Below, piece by piece: positions 10,986-22,756 of a DNA stretch of 64,000 nucleotides. The position numbers were made by a program, and so were the translations under genes. Source of the stretch: Dasypus novemcinctus (lineage: Eukaryota; Chordata; Mammalia; Cingulata; Dasypodidae); NCBI RefSeq assembly GCF_030445035.2, contig NC_080699.1, positions 12,541,785 through 12,605,784 on the forward strand. Direction: 5' to 3'. The notes below the pieces were generated by a model. It was not told the DNA's origin and did not search any database. It was given only the letters and a program-made list of their open reading frames with translations. The stretch's first letter is position 1; each line of letters opens with the position of its first letter.

Positions 10986-13900
10986 AGTCTGATTAACTAA
11001 GAACCAAAGTCCTTCATCACCTGGGAAACTTTAAAAGAGAATTTACTTGGGTGGGAAAACTGAGCTTCCCCATTCTTGAGTGTGTAGAGCTGCAACAATG
11101 GGCCAGCGAGCAGTAGGGTCATCTGGTGGCCTCTGCCGGAGACCAGCTTTTGGGGCCCCCTCTGCTCCTGCGCAGTGGATGCCAGACAGCCTGCCCTGAG
11201 GCAGCGGTGGTGGTTTGGCGACGATTTTAAACCTTCCTTACCCGTGAGTCTAGGCTCATTACACATCACCAGGAAGAGCAGATGAGGTCTGGAGATTTCT
11301 TTCCCTCATAACTGGCTGAAAGGCTTATTTTACATTTAAACGTGTTGCTCAGTCTAGAACAGGTATTTAAATCACTTTGCTCTCTCTCAGGGCACTAAAT
11401 TCAGAGTTACATTTATCTTAATGAGGCATCTTGGTAATGAAGTGCCTCACCTGTGGTTTTAAAGAAGAAAAATCAGCCTTCTGAACATACAGGGGCAGGT
11501 GTTCTCACAAGCTGAGTAATGTATTGATCCTGCACCTCCTGCCAGAGAGCACTGGCAGGAATCCTTCCAGCTGAGTGATAGAAGAGACAGACCCTTAAAA
11601 ATGGCTGAAATTAAGATTTTAGTATCTCTTCACATGGCACGTTCTACCCCAAAGTGCCTGCCCTCGATGCAGTTAATAATTTAAAGGAGGCTTGAAGCTG
11701 CAGCGCTATTAAACCTATTAATTTGGCCATGCCACCGACTCTATGTATACACAAGTGGGTGACCTATGTTGTGTTATTTAAAGAACATTGGGAAACATCC
11801 TTCATCCTTAAAATGGCGCCCTCTCCGCTACATTTTGAACTGTGATTGTCATTTTTAAAAGGCAACTATCTCTAATACATTGACTTGGCTATGAGAGAAT
11901 ACTCGTCTGTCTAAAATAGGTTGCATGATCTAGATGGGCCATAGGCAGATTAAATCATCCTGAAATATTTTTTGCTTTTTTTGTAATCACTTCCCCTGAA
12001 TCCATTCCACCTCTTCCCCCATTGTGTAGTAGCCAACCAAAAGCTCCATGGCTGCTCCTCATTGCCATAAACCAACAGTGCAACTTGCTCTCCCTCTTTC
12101 AACCACAGTGAGTTCAGGGACGTATCGTAATCCATCCTCCACTAGTGAGAGCACAGTATCCCGCAGGTCAAACTAGTTGCTGTAGGCTTGTTCCAGGCTT
12201 CTCGGTTGCACAGAGCACTAGCCAGAGGAAGGGAATAGGGCCTTCTCTTTCTTCAGTGACTGGGCAAATGTACTACCAAAGCCATTTTGTTTCCACGAGG
12301 GAAGCCAGTCTAAGAACAAAGACAACACACACGGGAGAGTGGGAACACAGATAGACAGAATTTGTTGGAAGCACACCTGAAACATGAATTCTTGTTTTTC
12401 TTTTTCTTTAAAAATCCATTGAGATAGAGTTTTCTGGTACTTGCAAGTATCTACATCTTAAAAGACAGAACTTGCTTTTCCATTATTGGTTATTAATGAA
12501 TAATGGGATGTTCTTGTTCCAATAGTGTCCCCCACAGCAGCAGTAAAGGGAGCTGGGGCAGATAGAGCCAATTTCATGAATGAATGAATGAACAGTCTCT
12601 AAATAGGCAAAGGGAAGGGGGAAGCTTTCTTGCAAAGTCAAAAAATAGCAACATGAAAGAGTAGCACCCATTGTCTACAGTACCTCTTAGTACAGCAAAA
12701 AGTGGGTTTTCTATTCCTTACTCTATGAATAGTTTTTCAAATAGAATTTATTTATTTAGAGAAGTGTTTATAGCAAGGGCTGCTCCATGGAGCAATGCTT
12801 ATAAAACATTTGTCTGGATAAGAGAGAATTGCATTGGCAATATCCATGAGGGCAAGAATGAAGATGTTTTGGATGATGGTTGAGAAGGTGAAGGCAGACA
12901 CTTCAGAATATGGGCACAGCAAACGTACTGAATTATGCCCCAGACTGCTCCGGGGCAACCTCACCTCTACAAATTCAGTGCCATTATGAATTAAAATATT
13001 CCCTCATTTTGAAGAGGGTTTCGTCGGTAAAGTGGGGAGGGCATGCCTTCTCCCAGCTGCTGTGGGGCAGGCATCACTTGGGTCCTTCAAGAGTAGCCCC
13101 TTCAGTTTTGGCTTTTAGGGTTCTTTCTCAAAGGGCTCACAGTTAGTCCCTGGGGCCAGTTTGGGAGCAGATACTACATTTTGCTCTCATTTTCCAATTT
13201 TTCTCAGTCTGTCTCCTTAGAACCCACCTACATCTCCTTATTCTCTTTAGACTAAATCTCTTCGGGCAAATTAGCTCATGCGAATATGCAGCCAGGCTCA
13301 CTCATTGAATTTCTTCTTAAGCGTAAACTGGGACACTCTGGCACATCCACTCTATCTGAAGACCTTGACATTTAGCATTTATCCAACCAAAGTGTATTAT
13401 TCATATATTAGAGCCAAGAACATAGATAATTAATATATAGTATAATACAATATATTTAAATTTGGATTAAGAAGTGAGTCCAAATAACCACAGGATAGAG
13501 AAGAAACCTGAGTTGCAGCTATATTCTGATGGACATACTCCCAGCTACTTCCTAGTAAGCAATGCTTATTAAATTGCAAAGGGGGCATCAAATAAAGAAA
13601 ATCTTGGAGATTACAATATTGGTTGTCTTTACATTTCCTTCCAAAGGCTAGGTTTATAATATAATTTGTCTGATCTTGTACAAATAGCTTTTTGTAACAA
13701 AATGGCCACCTCAGTGAGGAAAACTGAGATGGAATCCACCTGAATCACTAGTGCTCTCAAGAGGTTTGAAGATAACTCATTTAAACTCAACAAATTCCCT
13801 CCCATTCATTTGTAACTTAATAACAAAACATACAATTAGCAATGAACTAAGAAAATGTACATAAAAGCACTTCCACAGTGTTTGCCATTGAGATACTGTT

Positions 13901-14202
13901 CATTAAGTGTTTCTTCTACTTCCTTTGCCTATTCAGTTCACTTCTCTTATCATCAAGGAAGCATTTCTTGGGAAATGCCAGAATGACAGGACTTCAGAGC
14001 AACAGATATAAAAAAAGAAGACAAGGGTAGAAGCAGCTCTCTCTATAAAAGCTGGATCAAGACTCCCTTGGGAAATGCTAGGTATAGCTGGAAATAGATT
14101 GGAATGGTTAAGACAAAGCAGTTATTGAGAGATGGCCAATAAAATATCAAAGATGATTTCATTTTATACACATAGGCTGCTGGAATATTGGAACACTGGA
14201 TT
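10986..14202. other. gene-free flank, nothing recognised
   Basis: About 3.2 kb downstream of GUCY1A2 without a supported gene or clear repeat. Open frames reach only about 90 codons. A short (GAAT)n run lies at 12577-12590. Confidence 0.45.
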
Positions 14203-15327
14203 AAAATGTCTTCTGGAGTTCTGGGAAGATGGTGCCAGAGAAGGTAGGCAGGGCTCATCTTTCTTGCAAAAACAGCGGAAGAGCGGCAAAAACTGTCCAA
14301 AGGAGCTGCTTTGGGGATCTGCAACCAGGAGAGTACCATATGTGTCACCCAGGATGGAAAGGGGACAGAGAGACAAAGAGGCAGAAAAGAAAACTGAGTT
14401 ACTTGCCTTCGTGGTTGGGAGCAGTTCACACCCCCCGCCCCCCTTGAGGCTAACAGTTAACTAGTGGCTGACATAGCCAACTGGGAGGGGAACGGACATA
14501 GTCATCTCTGGGAAGAGTGAGGGTGCAGTAGAGGGTTAAGTGTGGTTTCTCTTTGCACAGGGCTACACTTTGAATTTTGGCTGTAACTGGCCCAGAACAC
14601 AAGCCAATAGATTTTGAAAGAATCACCTCTGTGAAGAGTCACTAAAAAGTACCATCCACTGACAGGCTGAGAAAGTAAAGGAAAACAAGACTTCTTGTCC
14701 CTAACCTTAGGTCCCCTTTAGAATAAATTTTAGAATAACTTGAACAAAAAATCAAAGAAGAACTGTAAAACAAAACCATTAGGTAAGAGAGAAGAACTGA
14801 CCATCAGAGTAAACTCACTAACATAAACAGATGTCTAGGCATTAGCAAAATATTACAAGTCATGCTGAGAAACAGGAAGATATGGTCCCACCAAAGGAAC
14901 AAATTAAAAGTCCTGCTGAGACATGAGATTTAAAACAACTAATCAAAGATATTTATACAAATCTCTTAAATCAAGGAGTTGAAGGAAAGTAAAGGATATT
15001 AAGCAGACACTGGATGAGCATAGAGAAGAATTTGAAAGCATGCAAGGGAAAGTTACAGCTTATGGGAATGAAAGACAATGGATGAGATTAAAAATGTTAG
15101 AGGCATATAATAGCAGATTTGAATTGGCTAAAGTAAGTAATGCCTTTATAGTACTAACATTGAACATTAATGGATTAAATGTCCCAATCAACAGACAAAT
15201 ACTGACAGCATGAATAAAAAAATATGAATTATCTATATGCTGTCTACAAGAGACTCAGGTGCAAGGACACAAATAGACTGAAAGTGAAAGGCTGGCAAAA
15301 GTTATCCCATGCAAATAGCAACCAAGA

Positions 15328-15734
15328 GGGAAGCAGACTTGGCCCAGTGGTTAGGGCATCCATCTACCACATGGGAGGTCTGCGGTTCAAACCCTGGGTC
15401 TCCTTGCCCCGTGTGGAGCTGGCCCATGCGCAGTGCTGATGCGCACAAGGAGTGCCTTGCCACGCAAGGGTGTCCCTGCATAGGGGAGCCCCACGCGCAA
15501 GGAGTGCACCACATAAGGAGAGCCGCCCAGCGCGAAACAAAGTTCAGCCTGCCCAGGAATGGCACACACGGAGAGCTGACACAACAAGATGATGCAACAA
15601 AAAAGAAACACAGATTCCTGTGCCCCTGACAACAACAGAAGCAGACAAAGAAGAACACGCAGCAAACAAACACAAAGAACCGACAACTGTGGGGGGGGGG
15701 AGGGGAGAGAAATAAATAAAATAATAATTTAAAG
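15328..15734 (+). mobile_element. DAS SINE nested in L1 ORF2
   Basis: Full DAS structure: head GCAGACTTGGCCCAGTGGTT, B-box GGTTCAAACCC, body and (AAAT)-rich tail. It is flanked by AAATAGCAACCAAGA / AAATAGTAACCAAGA (15313-15327, 15735-15749). Removing the insert restores continuity of the L1 endonuclease sequence, so the SINE came later than the L1. Confidence 0.92.
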
Positions 15735-16755
15735 AAATAGTAACCAAGAAAGAGCTGGAGTAGTAATACTAAAATTGAACAAAATAGGTTTTTAAATATA
15801 GAACTGTTGTAAGAGATGAAGGTCATTATATATTAATAAAAGGGACAATTCAATAAAAAGAAATAGCTATAATAAATATTTCTGCACCTAACATGGTTGC
15901 TCCAAAAATACATGAGGCAAACTGAAGAGAAAAATAGATTCCTCTAAAATAATAGTTGGGGATTTCAACACACCACTGTCATCATTGGATAGAACTTCTG
16001 GACAGAAGATCAATAAGGAAGCAGAGAGCTCACATAATATGATAAATGAAATATACTGAACAGACATATATAGAACAATACACCTAAAAGAGCAGGATAT
16101 GTATTCTTTTCTAGTGCTCATAGCTCTTTCTCCAGGATAGACCATTATGTTGGGTCACAAAACAAGCCTCAAAAAATTTATAAAGATTGAAATTATACAA
16201 AACACTTTATCTGAGTACAATGGAATGAAGTTGGAAATAATGTGGAGAACTGGAAAATTCACAAATATATGGATGTTAACACACTATTAAACAATCAGTG
16301 GGTCAAAGACGAAATTATAAGGGAAATCAGCAAATATCTAGAGAAAATGGAAATAAGAACAAAATATTTCAAAACCTATGGGATGCCACAAAGGCAGTGC
16401 TCAGAGTGAAATTTATACCCCTAAATGCTTACATTAAAAAATTAAGAGCTAAAATCAAAGACATACCCACAAACCTCGAGGAAATAGAAAACTGTAAACT
16501 AAAGCCAAAGTAAGCAGAAATAAGTAACAAAGATTAAAACAGAAATAAATGAAGTGGAGAACAGCAACAAAAAATAAGAGAATCGACAAAAGCAAAAATT
16601 GGTTCTTTGAGAAAAATCAACAAAATCGACAAACCCTTAGCAAGACTGACAAAGGAAAAAGAAGACACAAATTTAAAAAATTAGAAATGAGAAGGGAGAC
16701 ATAACTACTGACCCCACAGAGATAAAAAAAATCATTAAGAGGATACTATGAACAA

Positions 16756-17656
16756 TTGTACACCAAGAAACTAGACAATATTGACAAGATGGACAAATTT
16801 CCTAGAAGACATGAAGAACCTACACTGACCTTAGAAGAAAGGAAAACCTCAACAAACCTGTCACAAGAGATTGAAACAATCATCAAAAACCTCCCCAAAA
16901 TGAAATGCACAGGGCCAGATGGCTTCACATGTGAATTCTAGCAATCATTCAAAGAAGATTTAATACCAATCTTGCTCAGAGTCTTCCAAAACATTGAACA
17001 GGAAGGAATGCTACCAAACTCATTCTCTGAAGCCAACATCATCTTAATACCAAAGCCATATAAAAATACTATGAAAAAAAATTACAGACCAATTTCTCTA
17101 ATGAACATACATGCAAAAATCTCAACAAAATACTTGTTAATGAAATCCAAAAGCACATTTAAAGAATTATATACCACAAAAAAATGGGTTTTATCCCAGG
17201 TATATAAGGGTGGTTCAACATAAGAAAATAAATCAGTGTAATACACCACTTTAATAAATCCAAGAAGAAAAATCACATTGTCATCTCAATTGATGCAGAA
17301 AAGGTGTTTGACAAAATGCAGCATCCTTTCTTGTTAAAGCACTTGGAAAGATAGGAATAGAAGGAAATTTTCTCAATATGAGAAAGTGTGCATATGAAAA
17401 ATACACAGCTAACACTGTACTTGATGATGAAAGACTAAAAGTTTTCCTCCTGAGAAAGGGAACAAGACAAGGATGCCCACTGTCACCACTGTTATTCAAT
17501 ATTCTATTAAAATTTCTAGCTAAAGCAATTAGGCAAGAAAAAGAAAGAAAAGTCACTCAAGTAGGAAAAGAAGAAGTAAAAACTTTGCTAATCATTGAAG
17601 ATATGATCCTATACTTGGAAAATCATGAAAACCCAGAAGAAAGCTACTGGAACTAA
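16756..17656 (+). pseudogene. L1 ORF2 reverse transcriptase, broken
   Basis: Several adjacent open segments encode recognisable L1 RT pieces: MKCTGPDGFTCEF, then [16 protein letters not shown], then TRQGCPLSPLLFNILLKFLA, then LLIIEDMILYLENHEN. Stops and frameshifts separate them. The replacement in the catalytic box (IIED for FADD) makes activity very unlikely even without the breaks. Confidence 0.88.
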
Positions 17657-19208
17657 TAAACAAGTTCAGCAAAGTGATGAGATAAAGATTAACGTGCAAA
17701 AACCAGTAGTGCTTCTTTGTACGACTAATAAGCAACCTGTGGAGGAAGTCTGGAAGAAAATTCCATTTACAATAGTGATTAAGAGAATTAAATATTTAAG
17801 AATAAACTTAACCAAGGACATAAAGGATGTGTGATGAGAAACTACAAAATATTGCTGAAAGCAATCAAAGATAACCTAAACGAATGATAGGATATTCCAT
17901 GTGCATGAATGGGAAGACTAAATAACGTAAGATGTCAGTTCTACCCAAATTGATTTACAGATTTAATGCAATCCCAATACAAATTCCAGCAGTTCTTTTT
18001 GCAGAAATGGAAAAGTCAATCATCAAACTTTTTTTAGAAGTATAAGGGGCCCCGGATAGCCAAAAATATCTTTAAAAAGAAGAAAAAAGTTTGGAGGACT
18101 ATCACTCCTTGACTTTAAAGCATATTTCTTATATAGTGGTAAAAACAACATAGTACTGATGTAAAGATAGACACAATTGAACAAAGAAATAAAATATATA
18201 GTTCAGAAATAGACCCTCACATCCATGGTCAAATGATTTTTGACAATGCTGCCAAACCCACTCATCTGGGTCAGAACAGTCTATTAAACAAACAGTGTTG
18301 GGAGAACTGGATATCCATATATAAACAAAGAGGACCCTTATCTCACACCTTATACTAAAATGAAATGGATCAAACATCTAAATATAAGGGATAGAACCAT
18401 AAAAATCCTAGAATAAAATGCAGGGAAACATCTTTAAGATCCTGTGGTAAGTGGTGGTTTCTTAAACCTTATATCCAAAGGGTGTGCAATGAAAGAAAAA
18501 AATAGATAAATAGGACCTCCTTAAAATGAAACACAAAAATGACTTTGTAAAGAAGGTAGAAAGGCACCCTACGTATTGGGAGAAAATATTTGGCTACCAG
18601 ATATCCAATAAAGGTTTGATTTCCATATTATATAAAGAGATCATACACCTTGACAATAAAAAGACAAACCAATTAATGAATGAACAAAATACTTAGACAG
18701 TTTTCCAAAGAGGAAATATGAATAGACAAGAAAGCACATGAAAAGATGCTCAACATGACCAGCTATTAGGGAATGCAGATCAAAACTGCAATGAGATAAT
18801 CATTTCACACCTTATAGAATGCCCGTTACTAAAAAGATGGAAAACTGCAAGTGCCGGAGAGGATGTGGAGAAATCTGAATACTTCTCCATAGTTGGTGGG
18901 AATGTAGAATAGTGTTGCTTTTGTAGAAGGCAGTTTGGCAGTTCCTTGGGAAACTAAATATAGATCTGTCATATAACCCTGCAATCCTGCTAGTAGGAAT
19001 ATATTCAGAAGAACTAAGAACAAGAATGTGAACAGACATTTGCACACTGATGTTCGTAGTGGCATTATTCACAATTGCTAAAAGATGGAAACAACCCAAG
19101 TCTCCATCAGCCGATAAATAGATAAACCAAAATGTGGTATATACATACAATGGAATACTATTCAGCTGTAAGAAGAAATGAAGTTGGGATGCATATGACA
19201 ACACAGAA

Positions 19209-19402
19209 CAGGGTTTCTTAACAAAGGGTCTGTGAGTGTGAATTGAAATTCAAAAAAACATTATTCTTGTGGGAACATGTTGGTTGTGGGTATGATATAT
19301 TTATTAAATAATGCACAGTATAGTGAGAACTTAGTAAGGGGTCTGTGGTTTTCACCTGACTGGAAAAGGGGTCTGTGGAACAAAAAAGGTTACGAGCCCC
19401 TG
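19209..19402 (+). mobile_element. hAT-type MITE nested in the L1
   Basis: The element starts CAGGGTTTCTTAAC and ends GTTACGAGCCCCTG, giving imperfect terminal inverted repeats of about 14 bp. The flanking 8-mers ACACAGAA and ACATAGAT match at 6 of 8 positions, as in an aged hAT target duplication. It splits the L1 phrase that continues GATGAACCTTGAGAACATTA. A second copy lies at 22602-22756 in the same orientation. Confidence 0.78.
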
Positions 19403-19692
19403 ACATAGATGAACCTTGAGAACATTATGTTGAATGAAATAAGCCAGACACAAAAGGACAAGTATCATACGGTCTCACTGGTATGAACTAAACACAATGA
19501 GTAAACGCACGGAGTTAAACTCTAGAGTATAGGTTACTAGGAGATAGAATGTGGGTTGAGAAGGGGGGCCTGAAGCTTAACGTCCATAGAATTTTTAATA
19601 AGGTTGATTGTAATGTGTGGAAATGGATAGAATTGATGGTAGCACATCATAATGGATGTAACTAACACATCTGATTTAAAATGTCGTTGTGG

Positions 19693-20100
19693 GGAAGCGG
19701 ACTTGGCCCAGTGGTTAGGGTGTCTGCCTATCACATGGGAGGTCCACAGTTCAAACCCCGGGCCTCCATGACCCATGTGGAGCTGGCCCATGCGCAGTGC
19801 TGATGCGTGCAAGGAGTGCCCTGCCACGCAGAGGTGTCCCCCACGTAGGGGAGCCCCACGCGCAAGGAGTGCGCCCAGTAAGGAGAGCTGCCCAGTGTGA
19901 AGGAAAGTGCAGCCTGCCCAGGAGTGGCACACATGGAGAGCTGACCCAACAAGATGATACAATAAAAAGAAACATAGATTCCCGGTGCTGCTGATAAAGA
20001 TAGAAGCGGTCACAGAAGAACACACAGCGAATGGACACAGAGAGCAGACAACTGGGGGGGCAGAGGGAGGAAGGGGAGAGAAATTTTAAAAATTAAAAAT
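19693..20100 (+). mobile_element. DAS SINE nested in the L1 3'UTR
   Basis: Head GCGGACTTGGCCCAGTGGTT, B-box TTCAAACCCC, body and A-rich tail are present. The flanking duplication is AAAATGTCGTTGTGG / AAAATGTCATTGTGG (19678-19692, 20101-20115). Confidence 0.92.
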
Positions 20101-20821
20101 AAAATGTCATTGTGGCTGAAAGGGGTAGTCTAGGGATGGAAATGTCAATTGAAAGGAAGCTAGAGGTTAAACTAGGGAGTGTATAACTGTGATTTCGGTG
20201 ATGGATAAGGATTGTGGTTAATAGTACAGATGCAATAATGTTCTATTACAAGGTGTTAGGAATATGGAGACAAATGGGAAAACACAATATAACTTATTGA
20301 CAACAGTTCACAGTAATATTGTAATATTCTTGCGTCCATGGCAAAGAAGATACTATATCAATTCTGCGGCCCAACAACAAGCCTATATAAGGGGGTCTGG
20401 GAATTTTCCTTTTGTAGTAAAGAAAACGTTCTAAAATTGAGGTGATAATGGCATGATTCTGTGCTGAAATCGATAGCCACTGAGTGCACGCTTTGGATGG
20501 ATGGTACGCAGTATGGGACTGTATATCCCTGTGGTAGATGATGGACTGTGGTTATCAGTACAAATATGAGAATGTTCTGTCATGAACTGTAACAAATACA
20601 CAATACTAATACATAGTGTTAACAGTAGGGCGGTTTGTCGGAAAATACACCAGCTGTAAGATACGGACTCTAGTTAGCAGTAATATTTTGAAGATATCCT
20701 TTATTTGTAACAAATGTTCTACAACAATACAAGGTGGTGGTGGTGGGCCAATGTATGGGAATCCTGTATGGTATGCATGACTGTTTGGTAATCTCACAAC
20801 TGCTCTAATAAAAAGTCTTCT

Positions 20822-21219
20822 ACATGCTATGTGCTGCAACTAATCTGTTAGATGGGGCACTAAAGGCATCCAGTGGACAGTCAGTTGAGTTCATGATGAC
20901 AGTAATGTCCCCTTTTTCTCTGTCTTTCCTTTCCCTGAAGGAACTGACTGGCCGTAAGATAGGTGCCTTACTGTTTGATACAGGTTTAGATTGTATAAAG
21001 CTACAGAAATGTGATTTGTGCTCTTTGGTTTTATAGTAGAATTAAAAAGATATCTCCTGCTATAAAAATAATTCAAAACTGGCCCTGCCTAATATTGTGT
21101 CACTAACACCACCTTTAGTCTTTCATTCATTTGTTCCCCCATTATTTGATTTTCTATTCAATTATATTCTTATTCACTGTAATTCACACTGTGAAACTAT
21201 ATACTAAAAACATTCTACA
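20822..21219. other. short unique stretch
   Basis: Sequence between the L1 end and the putative 3' end of GUCY1A2. No gene or repeat is recognised. A 70-codon plus frame (20824-21036) has no known motif. Confidence 0.4.
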
Positions 21220-21240
21220 GACTTGTTTTTTTTGTTATCA

Positions 21241-21246
21241 TTTATT
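21241..21246 (-). terminator. candidate distal polyadenylation signal (AATAAA)
   Basis: A plus-strand TTTATT gives AATAAA on the GUCY1A2 strand. It sits at the far edge of the repeat-poor block, just before the L1-bearing flank, so it is the most natural distal end. A cleavage point would fall roughly 10-30 bases lower. The call rests on position and hexamer only. Confidence 0.4.
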
Positions 21247-22601
21247 GATTTAAATATTTTATAAGTGACATTTTGGGCTTATAAGGTAAATAAATGCGTG
21301 AGTTGAACAGATAGTTTGTAAGGAATTATGTAAATATAACACACAACTGTCATTTCCACTTGCTTTATAAAAATCTCAGGTTTCCATCACTTTTCATATA
21401 TAAATTCAACAAGTTCTGCAGTCTGTAAATACATAGACATTTTGCATAATGGGGCATGCTATTTACAATGTGTGTGACCAAGAATTACAAATAAAAATCA
21501 AAATGAGTAAAAAGTGGTGTTACATGAAAGGCAACAAAGTTACAGTGGCTGTTTATAATACTGTAAGTGCTTAAATACTTTTACATAAACTATTATTCCT
21601 AAAATTCTAGTGACATGAGGCATATTGTATCATTTAAATCTGGAAAAGCTTCCCTAAACCTGTGCTGCTAGATAAAGGAAAATATTTTAAAATATATGAA
21701 ACACCAAGTAAAATTTATTAATGGTACAGGTTGAAGAGATGCATTCATTTTTTTAGAAAACAAAAAAAAAATAGTTTGACATTTCAAAATATATGCAATT
21801 TAACCATGCCATACAGATATTAGTATATTTATCTGGTATTATTTGATGACATTGCAATTTAAATTTGCGGTAACTAGATTTTTAAAAGAAATTCACAAAG
21901 TACAGTCGGATAGCAAAATGGCAGATGTACAATATTATTTACATTGCAAGCCAAATAAAAAACTTAGACCCATGAAATTGCAACAAACAAATCGGCCAAA
22001 ACATTAAAATAATTTAGGTAGCTGGTTAAGTAAAAACCACCCCATGCAGAGGAAGCTAAGGGAGGCCTAGCACATGGCAACTATGTGTTTGTGTTTTTAT
22101 TATATGAGTTGGGAAATCAATTTATTATATAATGCCAAGATGTTTGATGGAAATGCATTGGCTGTTTATGCATTAAAATGAGCAGGTTTAAATTAGATAC
22201 CTAAAGTACTGTTTGGGAAAAAAACCCTTTGGTTTTGTAAAATGGCTACTCACAGATGAACAGTAGAATTCAGGTAGGTTGACTGTGAAATGAAGACCAT
22301 ATGCTATTTCTGGAATGTTCTTAGAACATTTTCAAAACAATGAAACAGTTTTGTCACTTGGCAAGCAAAGTTATAATGTGGCTATAGGAGGATGTTTATA
22401 AACCTTTAAACTTTCTTCAAATCAAAACACTCGAGGATTTTTTCTTTTTAACAAAGAAAAATCTTATCCATTGCTAAGAAAAATTAGAAAATATATCTCC
22501 TGATGGGCCATTTTTCTACTTGAACCTAAGATGACTTTCCTAGAACCTGACATGATGATGTGAATCATGCATAGCTGGAGTAATTTTTCTTACCTCTAAA
22601 T

Positions 22602-22756
22602 CAGGGGTTGATGAGGTTGAATTTAAGTTAAAAAAAAAAAAAAAGCATTCTGCTTGTGTGGACATGTTAGTGTGGGTGTGATATATTTATTAGTGTAGTG
22701 TGATTTTCACCTGACTGGCAAAGGGATCCATGGAAAAAAAAGGGTAAAAACCCCTG
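22602..22756 (+). mobile_element. hAT-type MITE with perfect 8 bp target duplication
   Basis: The element begins CAGGGGTTGATGAGGTTGAA and ends AAAAACCCCTG. It is flanked by identical CTCTAAAT copies (22594-22601 and 22757-22764), diagnostic of hAT-superfamily insertion. The interior shares GATATATTTATTA and TTTTCACCTGACTGG with the copy at 19209-19402. It has no transposase. On the GUCY1A2 strand it supplies an AATAAA (22691-22686). Confidence 0.88.

Larger units (their letters stand above)
14215..20809 (+). mobile_element. long defective L1 with nested insertions
   Basis: A plus-strand L1 flanked by AAAATGTCTTCT / AAAAAGTCTTCT (14203-14214, 20810-20821; one mismatch). Order: 5' region (14215-14700), ORF1-like N-terminal sequence to about 15120, a jump into the ORF2 endonuclease start (about 15150), reverse transcriptase (16700-17850), C-terminal ORF2 to about 19200, then the 3'UTR. 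RT motifs include [31 protein letters not shown] and GTRQGCPLSPLLFN. The catalytic box reads IIEDM instead of FADDM, so the first catalytic Asp is Glu. Multiple stops and frameshifts occur. Two SINEs and one hAT element interrupt it. Confidence 0.88.

Noticed and set aside
15302..15826. 174-codon minus-strand open frame, the longest in the window
   Set aside because: Antisense of a DAS SINE plus flanking L1, with no independent evidence of coding.
22314..22330. Palindrome AATGTTCT/AGAACATT considered as a hormone response element
   Set aside because: The half-sites have the wrong order and spacing (1 base) for a GRE.
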